Below are positions 40,822 through 49,126 of a DNA stretch of 51,785 nucleotides, in pieces (within the stretch, counting starts at the first letter, position 1; every line of letters starts with the position of its first letter). The stretch comes from Clostridia bacterium (GTDB lineage: Bacteria; Bacillota; Clostridia; Oscillospirales; CAG-272). The stretch is taken from NCBI GenBank assembly GCA_017444735.1, contig JAFSWB010000022.1, positions 1 to 51,785 of the forward strand. Direction: 5' to 3'. The notes beneath the pieces were generated by a model that was not told where the DNA came from, did no database searches, and saw only the letters and a list, made by a program, of their open reading frames with translations. The translations under genes and the position numbers were made by a program.

Positions 40822-42084
40822 ATGGTAGGGAAAATCAATAAAAAAGCTCTGATCTATACGATCGGTAACGTTGCTTATCTTTTTGCCCTTTGGTTACTGA
40901 CCGTCCTCACTACCCGGTTTTCCGGGTACGAATCGGCAGGCGTTCTGACGCTCGCAATGTCTCTCGGCAATATCTGTACTTTCCTGCAGATGTACGGAAT
41001 GAGGAATTATCAAGCGTCAGACGTTTCACGGCAGTTCGCCTCCGGGGACTACCTGCGATCAAGATTTTTCACGTCCGCCGCAAGTATTATCCTGCTTGCG
41101 ATAATACTCCTTTTCGGAAGGTATCCGTTCAAAACTTCCGTCAGCATCATTCTTTACACTCTGTTCCGTTTCTTCGAGGCAATTTCGGACGTTTTTCACG
41201 GTGAGATGCACAGAGCCGACAAGCTCGACAAAATCGGGGTCCTCATGTTTGCGCGCGGCGCGATCACCGTCATTCTTTTCCTGACGGGAGAAGCAATCTT
41301 CCGCAGTCTCAACGCCTCGCTTCTGACCGTCGCGGTCGGATCGGCGGCAATTACTTTCACGCTCGACTTGCCGGTATACAGAAAAGTCGTCGAAATGAAA
41401 AGCGGATCACGGTCGGGCGTCAAAAAATTGTTGACGTCTTGTTTCCCGCTTCTGATAGCGTTTCTTCTTCCGACACTGATAACCGCTTTCCCGCGGATCC
41501 TGCTCGAAAAATTCAAGGGCGCCGAAACCCTCGGGTATTACGGAAACGTCTCGACCCCCGCGGTGATAATCACCGCGGTGGTTCCGAACATCATCGCGTC
41601 ATATATGCCCCGTTACGGAGAGCTTACAAAGGAGGGCAAAAATAAAGAGACACGGAGATTATGGCTCAGAACGCTGCTCCTGACTCTTATGATCCTTGCC
41701 GTCTGCTCCGCGGGAGTCGCGCTCATCGGGAAGCCGGTCCTCTCCCTGATTTATACCGAGTCCATCGTTCCGTATATCAAATATCTTTACTTTTTCCTGA
41801 TTTCAACGGCCCTTTATGCGGCAACAATGTGCGGCGCGGCAGTACTGACCGCGCGTCGGAAGAACGTAATCGTATGCGTATGCGCCTCAATTGCCGCCGT
41901 CGTCTGCATCGTTTCTTCGTTTCCTCTTGTCAAGTATTTCGGAATACCCGGCGCCATCGCAGCGATGATCGTCTCTTATTCAGTTCAAGCTGTAATTCAA
42001 TTATTGTTTATTCTCAAATACACCGGGATTCCGCATTTCAAAGGCGCTTTGAAAGAAACTGAAAAAAAGGATTCGATCAGTTGA
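40822..42084 (+). CDS. Polysaccharide flippase (Wzx/PST type, MOP superfamily)
   Basis: A 420-residue membrane protein with about twelve hydrophobic segments, starting INKKALIYTIGNVAYLFALWLL. The residue pattern (YESAGVLTLAMSLGNICTFLQMYGMRNYQASDV in the first third) is that of oligosaccharide flippases. It would move a lipid-linked oligosaccharide across the cytoplasmic membrane. Only a weak GGGG ribosome site precedes the ATG, so translation may depend on upstream coupling. No Wzy polymerase or initiating phosphoglycosyltransferase is in the window; these must be elsewhere or the pathway uses another exporter. Confidence 0.87.
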   Translation: MVGKINKKALIYTIGNVAYLFALWLLTVLTTRFSGYESAGVLTLAMSLGNICTFLQMYGMRNYQASDVSRQFASGDYLRSRFFTSAASIILLAIILLFGRYPFKTSVSIILYTLFRFFEAISDVFHGEMHRADKLDKIGVLMFARGAITVILFLTGEAIFRSLNASLLTVAVGSAAITFTLDLPVYRKVVEMKSGSRSGVKKLLTSCFPLLIAFLLPTLITAFPRILLEKFKGAETLGYYGNVSTPAVIITAVVPNIIASYMPRYGELTKEGKNKETRRLWLRTLLLTLMILAVCSAGVALIGKPVLSLIYTESIVPYIKYLYFFLISTALYAATMCGAAVLTARRKNVIVCVCASIAAVVCIVSSFPLVKYFGIPGAIAAMIVSYSVQAVIQLLFILKYTGIPHFKGALKETEKKDSIS

Positions 42085-42266
42085 TTACCATTCGCGGAAC
42101 GAGTTCCCCGACGGAGCTTGTCCTCACGTCCGCAGTCAAAGTTCTGATTCACAAAGCCGGAGTCCCTTTCCCGGTTGACAGTTTGATTTCAATTGCGATC
42201 CCTGATACGTCTTTTGAAGCATTTCGGAGAAAGAAAGAGGTCAATAATGAAACCGATCCTTCTTGA
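42081..42266 (+). CDS. Possible small protein or gene remnant between flippase and aldolase genes
   Basis: A 61-residue frame that starts with TTG overlapping the flippase stop by four bases (TTGA), with AAGGA about nine bases upstream. It ends 20 bases into the next gene. Its codon use resembles its neighbours. The sequence (TELVLTSAVKVLIHKAG, then SLISIAIPDTSFEAF) matches no family I recognise. It may be a real coupled small protein, the tail of a lost gene, or chance. The 162-base gap has no other feature. Confidence 0.25.
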   Translation: MITIRGTSSPTELVLTSAVKVLIHKAGVPFPVDSLISIAIPDTSFEAFRRKKEVNNETDPS

Positions 42267-43851
42267 CTGTACTCTTCGCGACGGCGCGTACATCGTCGAT
42301 TCGATGTTCGGCGAGGCGGCGATCCGCGGGATAATAGGCAAACTCGAGGATTCCGGCGCGGAAATTATCGAGTGCGGCTGGCTCAAAAACAAAGAACACG
42401 TTCCGGGGAGCAGTTTTTATCACGTTCCCGACGATCTTTGCCGTTATCTTTCGCGAAAGAAAAAAAACGTCACATATACCGTGATGATAGACTGGGACCG
42501 TTACGACCTATCGTTTCTTCCGCCGTGCGACGGCGAAAGCGTCGACGCGATCAGAGTCGTCTTTCCGCACGGAAAACACCGCGAGGGCGTCACGATCGGG
42601 AAAGGGATCCTGAAAAAAGGATATAAGGTCTTTTTTCAGGCGGCGAACACGCTCGCATATTCGGACGACGATCTCGACGCGCTCGCGGACGAGGTAAACG
42701 GATCCGGCGCTTCCGCTCTCAGCATAGTCGACACATTCGGAGCGATGTATGAGGAAGACCTCGAGAGGATCGTCGCGCGTCTCGATCACAGACTTTCACC
42801 GGACGTTTCTCTCGGTTTTCACTCACACAACAACCAGCAGCTTTCATTTGCGCTGACGACCCACTTTATCCGGCTTCTCTCGGACGGGGCGAGAAAGACC
42901 GTCGTCGACGCAAGCCTCTGCGGGATGGGCAGAGGCGCGGGGAACGCCACGACGGAGCTCGTCGTCAGCTATCTCAACAGGAAATGCGGACGCCATTACG
43001 ATATGGACGCGATCATGGACGCGATCGACACATATATGGGCTATTTTTCGGAGCGGTATAAATGGGGATATTCGACGCCGTATTTCATCGCGGGTCTTTA
43101 CTGCTGCCACGTGAACAATATCGCCTATCTGCTCAACAATCACCGGACAAGCTCGCGCGATATGAGAAACATAATCGAGTCGATGGACCCCGCCGACCGC
43201 AAAAAATACGACTACGATCTGCTTGAAAAAAAATATCTCGACACGGTCAGCCGAAGGGTCGACGACCGGGATGCTGAAAGCAAACTGAGAGCCGCGCTTT
43301 CCGGAAGAGAGATCCTTCTCGTCGCCCCGGGTAAAAGCTCGCTCACCGAAAAAAAGAAAATCGACGCTTATATCAAGGAAAATGACCCCGTCGTGATCGC
43401 CGTAAACGCGCTTCTCGAGGGTTACCGCTACGATTACGCCCTTTTCGTCAATCCCGCGCGGTACGATTACGCGAAGACGACCGCTCCCGAAAAATTCAAA
43501 GAGCTCCGTCGGATCGTTCTCTCGAATGTGAAGACCGCCGCCGACGGGGACGAGCTGATCGTCGCCTTTGACCACGCGGCGAAAAGAGGATGGCCGCATT
43601 TTGACAACGCCGTCATCTGCGCTCTCCGCCTTCTCGACCGGATCGGCGTCCGGGACGTCGCGATCTCGGGCTTCGACGGTTTCAAACACGTCTATAACGA
43701 GAGTTACGCCGATCCGCTTCTGCCGTCGCTCAACCCGGAAAACGGGTGGGACGCGCTGAACGAGGAAATCAGGGAGATGTTCGGCGAATTCAGGAAAAAC
43801 GCCGTTTCCGTCAAGAGGATCAACATGATCACGGAGAGCTATTTCGCATAA
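42247..43851 (+). CDS. HMGL-like (DRE-TIM) aldolase domain fused to an unrecognised C-terminal domain
   Basis: About 534 residues from the ATG at 42247 (AGAGGT upstream). Residues 1 to ~275 are a DRE-TIM metallolyase barrel: LLDCTLRDGAYIVD with Arg11-Asp12, IECGWLKN, the metal HxH motif in LGFHSHNNQQLSFA, and VDASLCGMGRGAGNATTELV. Relatives are 4-hydroxy-2-oxovalerate aldolase and isopropylmalate/homocitrate synthases, which make or break C-C bonds next to a keto acid. After a helical linker, residues ~349-534 form a separate alpha/beta domain (EILLVAPGKSS, VIAVNALLEGYRYDYALFVN, DVAISGFDGF), faintly like MptE/DUF115 or sialyltransferase-type Rossmann domains. The ThDP enzyme gene follows 14 bases later. 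Confidence 0.8.
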   Translation: MKPILLDCTLRDGAYIVDSMFGEAAIRGIIGKLEDSGAEIIECGWLKNKEHVPGSSFYHVPDDLCRYLSRKKKNVTYTVMIDWDRYDLSFLPPCDGESVDAIRVVFPHGKHREGVTIGKGILKKGYKVFFQAANTLAYSDDDLDALADEVNGSGASALSIVDTFGAMYEEDLERIVARLDHRLSPDVSLGFHSHNNQQLSFALTTHFIRLLSDGARKTVVDASLCGMGRGAGNATTELVVSYLNRKCGRHYDMDAIMDAIDTYMGYFSERYKWGYSTPYFIAGLYCCHVNNIAYLLNNHRTSSRDMRNIIESMDPADRKKYDYDLLEKKYLDTVSRRVDDRDAESKLRAALSGREILLVAPGKSSLTEKKKIDAYIKENDPVVIAVNALLEGYRYDYALFVNPARYDYAKTTAPEKFKELRRIVLSNVKTAADGDELIVAFDHAAKRGWPHFDNAVICALRLLDRIGVRDVAISGFDGFKHVYNESYADPLLPSLNPENGWDALNEEIREMFGEFRKNAVSVKRINMITESYFA

Positions 43852-43865
43852 AGGGAGGGTCCCTC

Positions 43866-45665
43866 ATGATAAAACTGTCCGATTACGTCATACGGACGCT
43901 TGAGTCAACGGGCGCCCGCCATATGTTTATGCTCCCGGGCGGCGGAGCTATGCACCTGAACGATTCGCTCGGAAAAAGCGAGAAAATCAGATTCGTTCCC
44001 TGCCTTCACGAACAAGCGTGCGCGATCGCGGCGGAAGCATACGCCCGCGTCACGGGCGGAGTCGGTCTCCTTATGGTCACGACCGGACCCGGCGGAACGA
44101 ACGCACTGACCGGGATCGCAGGAGCGTTCATCGAGAGCACTCCCGTATTCGTCGTTTCGGGACAAGTCAAGCGCGCCGATATGATAAACGGTCAGGGAAT
44201 CCGCCAGCAAGGAATGCAGGAGCTCGACATTATCTCCGTCGTAAAGCCGATAACAAAATACGCGGCGCTCGTCGACGACCCTCAGATGATCCGCTATCAT
44301 ATGGAACGCGCTCTTTGGGAGGCGACGCACGGAAGAAAAGGACCGGTATGGCTCGATATCCCTCTCGACGTGCAGGCGACGATGATCGACGAAGACTCTC
44401 TCCTCGGATTCACTCCGCCGGAGCCCGAAGTTTACCCCGAACTTGAAGAACAGACGCTCCGCGTGATCGATCTTTTGAACAAGGCGGAACGCCCCGTTAT
44501 GCTGATAGGTAACGGTATAAGGCTTTCGGGGGCGATACCGGAACTCGAAAAAGTACTCAAAGTACTGAATATCCCCGTTCTTACAACGTGGAACGGAATC
44601 GATCTCGTTGAGGAGACGAACCCGCTTTATTACGGCCGTCCGGGCGGACTCGGTCACCGTTACGCGAATTTCATTCAGCAGAATTCCGACTTTTTCCTCT
44701 CCGTCGGGGCGCGGCTCAACCTGCTCCAGACAGGGTACAATTTCGACGGATTCGCCCGGGCGGCGACAAAGGTGATGGTCGATATCGACGATTGCGAGCT
44801 TCACAAAACGAACGTAAGACCGGATCTCCCGATCTGCGCGGACGCCGGAGCTTTTCTCCGCTGTCTGCTCGCTCACCGCGACAGGATCGTACCGAAGGAC
44901 CGCTCCGCGTGGTTTTCATACGCCGACCGTATGAGGGAAAAATACCCGCTTATTTTACCGGAATACCGGGAGCAGAAGGAACTCGTCAACACCTATTGCC
45001 TGCTCGACGCGCTTTCCGATAAAATGACGGCGGACGACGTTTACGTCTCCGGAAGCTCGGGAAGCTGTATAGATATCTCGATGCAGACGTTCCGAGTCAA
45101 ACGCGGACAGCGCGTCTTTTGCACAAAGGGACTCGCCTCAATGGGGTACGGGCTCCCGTCCGCGATCGGCGCGTGCCTCGCGTCGGGCGGCAAAAGAACG
45201 GTCGGAGTCAACGGCGACGGCGGCTTCGTTATGAATATCCAGGAGCTTGAAACGATAAAACGACTCAATCTGCCGATCAAATTATTCGTTCTCTGCAACG
45301 GCGGCTACGGAGCGATCCGCGCGACGCAGACAAACGTTTTCGCGGGCCATTACGTCGCTTGTACCGACGGATCGGGGCTTACCCTGCCACCGATCGCAAA
45401 AGTCGCCGACGCATTCGGAATCAAAGCCGTCACCATTGAAAGCAACGCTGAGCTCGCCGATAAGGTCGACGAGGTCCTCAATTCCGACGGTCCCGTCATT
45501 GCGGAGGTCTTCACCCCGATCACGCTGACCGCGAAGCCGAAGCAGGTGTCGTATAAACGGAGCGACGGACAGATGGAGTCCCTGCCGCTCGAATATATGA
45601 ACCCGCCGATCTCCGATGAAGAAATGAAAGAAAATATGCTCATCCCGCTGTATGAAATGAAATGA
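43866..45665 (+). CDS. Thiamine diphosphate-dependent acetolactate synthase-like enzyme (YerE-like candidate)
   Basis: About 599 residues from the ATG at 43866 behind AAAGGGAGGG. The domain order is that of acetohydroxyacid synthases: Pyr domain (FMLPGGGAMH, activating Glu49 in LHEQACAIAAEAYAR, TTGPGGTNALTGIAGA), middle domain (RPVMLIGNGIRLSG) and PP domain (GDGGFVMNIQELETI ending CNGGYGAI, where the usual first Asn of the ThDP motif is Cys). In Yersinia, the homologue YerE adds a two-carbon unit from pyruvate to the C-4 ketone of CDP-3,6-dideoxy-4-hexulose. The rfbFGH genes of this locus make exactly that type of substrate, so a branched-sugar role is a reasoned inference. Plain acetolactate synthesis is less likely in this context. 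Confidence 0.85.
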   Translation: MIKLSDYVIRTLESTGARHMFMLPGGGAMHLNDSLGKSEKIRFVPCLHEQACAIAAEAYARVTGGVGLLMVTTGPGGTNALTGIAGAFIESTPVFVVSGQVKRADMINGQGIRQQGMQELDIISVVKPITKYAALVDDPQMIRYHMERALWEATHGRKGPVWLDIPLDVQATMIDEDSLLGFTPPEPEVYPELEEQTLRVIDLLNKAERPVMLIGNGIRLSGAIPELEKVLKVLNIPVLTTWNGIDLVEETNPLYYGRPGGLGHRYANFIQQNSDFFLSVGARLNLLQTGYNFDGFARAATKVMVDIDDCELHKTNVRPDLPICADAGAFLRCLLAHRDRIVPKDRSAWFSYADRMREKYPLILPEYREQKELVNTYCLLDALSDKMTADDVYVSGSSGSCIDISMQTFRVKRGQRVFCTKGLASMGYGLPSAIGACLASGGKRTVGVNGDGGFVMNIQELETIKRLNLPIKLFVLCNGGYGAIRATQTNVFAGHYVACTDGSGLTLPPIAKVADAFGIKAVTIESNAELADKVDEVLNSDGPVIAEVFTPITLTAKPKQVSYKRSDGQMESLPLEYMNPPISDEEMKENMLIPLYEMK

Positions 45666-45676
45666 AGGAAACCGTT

Positions 45677-46600
45677 ATGCGAGAGATTCACACCGCCGTC
45701 GTCACCGGTCCGACCGGAGCGATCGGCCACGCGCTTTGCTCGCTTCTCCTGAGCGAAGGGATCGAAACGTACGCGGTCTGCCGCCCCGGGAGCCCGCGGG
45801 CGAAGACGCTGCCCGACGGCATCAGAACAGTTTTCCGCGACGCGTCGGATCTGTCCGCGCTTCCCTCCGACGTTGACCGCGCCGACGCGTTTTTCCACCT
45901 CGCGTGGACCGACACGGTCGGCGAGGGACGCAACGACAGGAAGGCGCAGGAGAAAAACGTCGGGTATACGCTCGACGCGTGCCGCGCGGCGGCGGCGCTC
46001 GGCTGCTCCGTCTTCGTCGGGGCGGGAAGTCAGGCGGAATACGGAAGAGTCGACGGCGCTCTGCGTCCGGGTACTCCCTGCCGCCCGGAAAACGAATACG
46101 GAAAGGCGAAGCTCGAAGCGGGACGTCTCTCCCGCGCCGAGTGCAAAAAGCTCGGGATCGCCCATATCTGGGCGCGTATCCTGAGCGTCTACGGTCCTTT
46201 CGACGGGGAAAAATCAATGATCATTTCGGTCGCCGAGGCCCTTCTCGCGGGCAAGAAGCCCGCTCTGACCAAGGGAGAACAGCTCTGGGATTACATATAT
46301 TCGGACGACGCGGCGGACGCGCTTTTCCTCGCGGCGAAACGCGGCCGCGACGGCGCGGTCTATCCCGTCGGATCGGGCGTCGCCCGTCCGCTCAGGGAAT
46401 ACGTCGAAATGCTCCGCGACGCGATCGATCCTTCCCTTCCGCTCGGCTTCGGAGAAGTACCGTACGGGGAGCGGCAGGTCATGCGTCTTGAAGCTGATAT
46501 CCGGGCGCTCGCCTCGGATACCGGTTTTCACCCCGAAACCGATTTCAAAGACGGGATCAAAAAAACCGTTCAATATGTGAGGACGACGAAAAATGGCTGA
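45677..46600 (+). CDS. NAD-dependent epimerase/dehydratase (extended SDR)
   Basis: About 307 residues from the ATG at 45677, which has AAGGAA six bases upstream; an ATG at 45662 overlaps the previous stop but lacks its own site. Rossmann motif VVTGPTGAIGHALC is at the start, FHLAWTDTV in the middle, and the catalytic YxxxK is in NEYGKAKLEAGRLS, followed by HIWARILSVYGPFDG. It could reduce or epimerise the 4-keto sugar nucleotide (abequose/paratose synthase or YerF-like). Its end overlaps the glycosyltransferase gene by eight bases, so it belongs with the ThDP enzyme and GtrB/GtrA genes. Confidence 0.87.
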   Translation: MREIHTAVVTGPTGAIGHALCSLLLSEGIETYAVCRPGSPRAKTLPDGIRTVFRDASDLSALPSDVDRADAFFHLAWTDTVGEGRNDRKAQEKNVGYTLDACRAAAALGCSVFVGAGSQAEYGRVDGALRPGTPCRPENEYGKAKLEAGRLSRAECKKLGIAHIWARILSVYGPFDGEKSMIISVAEALLAGKKPALTKGEQLWDYIYSDDAADALFLAAKRGRDGAVYPVGSGVARPLREYVEMLRDAIDPSLPLGFGEVPYGERQVMRLEADIRALASDTGFHPETDFKDGIKKTVQYVRTTKNG

Positions 46601-47555
46601 AACAAAGAAAAAAATCTCCGTGATGATCCCCTGCTACAACGAGGAGGATAACGTCCGCGCCATTTACGAGGCGGTGCGCGACGAGATCACGAAATCGTGC
46701 CCCGCGTACGACTTTGAGATCCTCTTCATCGACAACAAGAGCCGCGACAACACGCGCGCCCTGATACGCGATATCTGCCGCGAGGACGGCCGCGTCCGGG
46801 CGATCTTCAACGTGAAGAATTTCGGACAGTTCAACAGCCCGTATCACGCGATGCTCCAGACGTCGGGCGACTGCACGATAACGATGTGCGCCGATTTTCA
46901 GGACCCGGTCGAGCTTATTCCCGAATTCGTGAAAAAGTGGGAGGAGGGGTATAAGATCGTCATCGGGAGGAAGACGAAGAGCCGCGAAAATCCTTTCGTT
47001 TACCTTCTCAGGAGCATCTATTACAAGATCCTCCGGAAAATGTCGAGCACGGAGATCATCGAGCATTTCACGGGCTTCGGCCTTTACGACAAGTCGTTCA
47101 TCGAAACGCTCCGCAATCTCAACGATCCGACGCCGTTTATCCGCGGGATCGTTGCGGAGCTCGGCCCGGACCGCGCCGAGATCGAATACACACAGCCGAA
47201 GAGACGCGCCGGGAAGACGCACAACAATTTCTTCTCTCTTTACGACGCCGCTATGCTCAGCTTCACGAGTTACACGAAGGTCGGGCTTCGCGTGCCGACG
47301 TTCCTCGGGTTTTTCATATCGTTTTTCAGCTTTCTTGTCGGGTTATTCTATCTCGTCGCGAAGCTGATATTCTGGGACAAATTCACCGCCGGGTACGCGC
47401 CGATAATGATCTCGATGTTCTTCCTCGGCGGGATAATGCTGATCTTCTTCGGCTTTCTCGGCGAATACGTCATGGCGATCAACGCGCGCGTGATGAACAG
47501 GCCGCTCGTCGTTGAAGAGGAGCGGATCAACTTCCGGGAAGAGGACGAAAAATGA
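46593..47555 (+). CDS. Family 2 glycosyltransferase with two C-terminal membrane helices (GtrB/DPM1-like)
   Basis: A 320-residue GT2 enzyme. The nucleotide-binding start is KKISVMIPCYNEEDNV, the metal motif lies in CTITMCADFQDPVELI, and IGRKTKSRENPF with EHFTGFGLYDKSF is typical of polyprenyl-phosphate glycosyltransferases. Two hydrophobic segments (about 232-255 and 270-295) fit GtrB topology. It should charge undecaprenyl phosphate with a sugar on the inner face, for flipping by GtrA (next gene, ATGA overlap). Donor identity is open; a dideoxyhexose product of this operon is possible. Confidence 0.92.
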   Translation: MAETKKKISVMIPCYNEEDNVRAIYEAVRDEITKSCPAYDFEILFIDNKSRDNTRALIRDICREDGRVRAIFNVKNFGQFNSPYHAMLQTSGDCTITMCADFQDPVELIPEFVKKWEEGYKIVIGRKTKSRENPFVYLLRSIYYKILRKMSSTEIIEHFTGFGLYDKSFIETLRNLNDPTPFIRGIVAELGPDRAEIEYTQPKRRAGKTHNNFFSLYDAAMLSFTSYTKVGLRVPTFLGFFISFFSFLVGLFYLVAKLIFWDKFTAGYAPIMISMFFLGGIMLIFFGFLGEYVMAINARVMNRPLVVEEERINFREEDEK

Positions 47556-48043
47556 GCCGCGGCGCAAATGGCTCGGAGGGATCCGGCGGCGCGCCCGTGA
47601 GGAGACCCGATATCTTCGACCGGATCATGAGCCTTCGCGCTCTGTCCCGGTTCAAGCCGTTTTACGAGCGACACAGGGAACAGCTTCTCTATCTGTTCTT
47701 CGGGGCGCTCACAACGCTCGTCAATTTCCTCGTTTTCTGGCTTTTCTCCCTTTTGATCGACCCTCTCGCGGCGAACGTGATCGCGTGGTTCGCGAGCGTT
47801 TTCTTCGCCTTCGTGACGAACAGGACGTGGGTCTTCGGAAGCGGTAACAAGCGCGTCGTCGCGGAAGGGCTCGCCTTCGCGGGCGGGCGGCTCGCGACGC
47901 TCGGCGCGGAAGAACTCGTCCTTTGGGTCGGGATCGACGCGCTCGGGTGGAACGCGATACCCGTCAAGATCGCGGCGCAAGTCCTCGTTCTCGTCGGGAA
48001 CTACCTCATCAGCAAATTCATCGTCTTCCGCAAAAAGAAATAA
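47552..48043 (+). CDS. gtrA: GtrA family membrane protein
   Basis: A 163-residue protein with a charged N-terminus (~45 residues) and four hydrophobic segments, opening FLYFFGALTTLVNFLVFWLF-like (here LLYLFFGALTTLVNFLVF), with NVIAWFASVFFAFVTNRTWVF as the GtrA hallmark, and ending NYLISKFIVFRKKK. GtrA proteins are proposed flippases for undecaprenyl-phosphate-linked sugars. Its start overlaps the GtrB-like gene by four bases and it ends the glycan operon. Confidence 0.9.
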   Translation: MSRGANGSEGSGGAPVRRPDIFDRIMSLRALSRFKPFYERHREQLLYLFFGALTTLVNFLVFWLFSLLIDPLAANVIAWFASVFFAFVTNRTWVFGSGNKRVVAEGLAFAGGRLATLGAEELVLWVGIDALGWNAIPVKIAAQVLVLVGNYLISKFIVFRKKK

Positions 48044-48065
48044 CGGGGCGATCCCGTCCTTTCTA
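48043..48065 (+). terminator. Weak terminator after gtrA
   Basis: ACGGG (48043-48047) and CCCGT (48053-48057) with a five-base loop, then CCTTTCTATT. The short stem makes it a weak candidate. Confidence 0.4.
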
Positions 48066-48094
48066 TTGAACATTTCTTCTCAATGTGTTAAAAT
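48066..48094 (+). promoter_or_regulatory. Putative sigma-A promoter of the DHH phosphoesterase gene
   Basis: TTGAAC (48066-48071), 17-base spacer, TAAAAT (48089-48094), 54 bases before the ATG. Confidence 0.6.
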
Positions 48095-48148
48095 ACAGAA
48101 AAATGATCCGCGCGCAGCGGGCGGACGTAAGGAGGATTATCGTACATT

Positions 48149-49081
48149 ATGGAGAATACGAAGAAAAGACTTGTGACGCGGAGCGACTTTGACGGCCTCG
48201 CGTGCGCCATGATGCTCCGCGAGCTTGATATTATCGACGAGATCAAATTCGTCCATCCGAAGGACGTTCAGGACGGCAAGATCGAGCTTTCGGACAACGA
48301 TATAACGACCAATCTGCCGTATGATCCGCGCGTCGCGATCGCTTTCGACCATCACGAGTCGGAGATCGACCGCCTGAAGGCGAAGGAAGTCGACGGCAAG
48401 CTGATCATCGACCCCGCCGCCCGCAGCGCCGCGCGCGTCGTTTACGACTACTACGGCGGAAAGGCGACTTTCCCGCGCATCGGCGACGATCTTATGGAAG
48501 CGGTCGACAAGGGCGACAGCGCCGATTTCACCCTCGACGAGATCCTTCATCCCGAGGGGTGGGTCATGCTCCACTTCCTTATGGACCCGCGCACGGGCCT
48601 CGGCAGATTCCGCAATTTCCGCATTTCCAACTACGACCTTATGATGGAGCTCATCAGCTACTGCATGAATCACAGTATCGACGAGATCCTTGAGCTGCCG
48701 GACGTGAAGGAGCGCGTGGACCTCTACCGCGAACAGTCCGAGCTCTTCGAGGCTCAGCTCAGGCGCATCGCGAAGATCCACGGAAAGGTCGTCGTTCTCG
48801 ACCTCAGAAACGAAGAGATAATCCACGCCGGAAACCGCTTCATGATCTACGCGCTTTATCCGGAAGCGCAGATCTCCGTCCACGTCGCGTGGGGCTTCCA
48901 GAAGCAGAACACGGCGGTCATGATCGGAAAATCGATAATCAACAAAGCGTCAGGCGTCGATATCGGCGAGCTCTGCCTGCGCTACGGCGGCGGCGGTCAC
49001 AGGAACGCCGGAACGTGCCAGCTCGACAACGACAAGGTCGACGCCGAGCTCCCGGCGATAATCGAAGCTCTGAACGCATAA
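48149..49081 (+). CDS. DHH/DHHA1 family phosphoesterase-like protein
   Basis: A 310-residue protein. Motif I is TRSDFDGLACAMML near residue 11, motif III is IAFDHHESEID with the DHH triad, and the C-terminal DHHA1 block is LRYGGGGHRNAGTCQL. These are manganese-type phosphoesterases; relatives include exopolyphosphatases, NrnA-type nanoRNases and c-di-AMP-breakdown enzymes. Because two c-di-GMP synthases are in the window, a role in clearing linear dinucleotides is thinkable but not shown. The GGAGG site is 13 bases from the ATG, longer than usual. The gene has its own promoter and ends at a bidirectional terminator. Confidence 0.85.
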   Translation: MENTKKRLVTRSDFDGLACAMMLRELDIIDEIKFVHPKDVQDGKIELSDNDITTNLPYDPRVAIAFDHHESEIDRLKAKEVDGKLIIDPAARSAARVVYDYYGGKATFPRIGDDLMEAVDKGDSADFTLDEILHPEGWVMLHFLMDPRTGLGRFRNFRISNYDLMMELISYCMNHSIDEILELPDVKERVDLYREQSELFEAQLRRIAKIHGKVVVLDLRNEEIIHAGNRFMIYALYPEAQISVHVAWGFQKQNTAVMIGKSIINKASGVDIGELCLRYGGGGHRNAGTCQLDNDKVDAELPAIIEALNA

Positions 49082-49084
49082 ACG

Positions 49085-49117
49085 AAAAAAAAGGAAGGGA
49101 CAGTTCCCTTCCTTTTT
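49085..49117. terminator. Bidirectional terminator, copy 1 of a repeated hairpin
   Basis: GGAAGGGA (49093-49100), loop CAGT, TCCCTTCC (49105-49112), with an A-run to the left and T-run to the right. It serves the DHH gene (plus) and vapC (minus). A 31-base core at 49087-49117 recurs exactly at 49867-49897, 780 bases away. Confidence 0.85.
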
Positions 49118-49126
49118 CAGTCGGAG

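Noticed and set aside
43866..45665. Housekeeping acetolactate synthase (IlvB)
   Set aside because: No ilvN, ilvC or leu genes are nearby; the gene lies between aldolase-fusion and sugar-dehydrogenase genes, so a sugar role is preferred although not proven.
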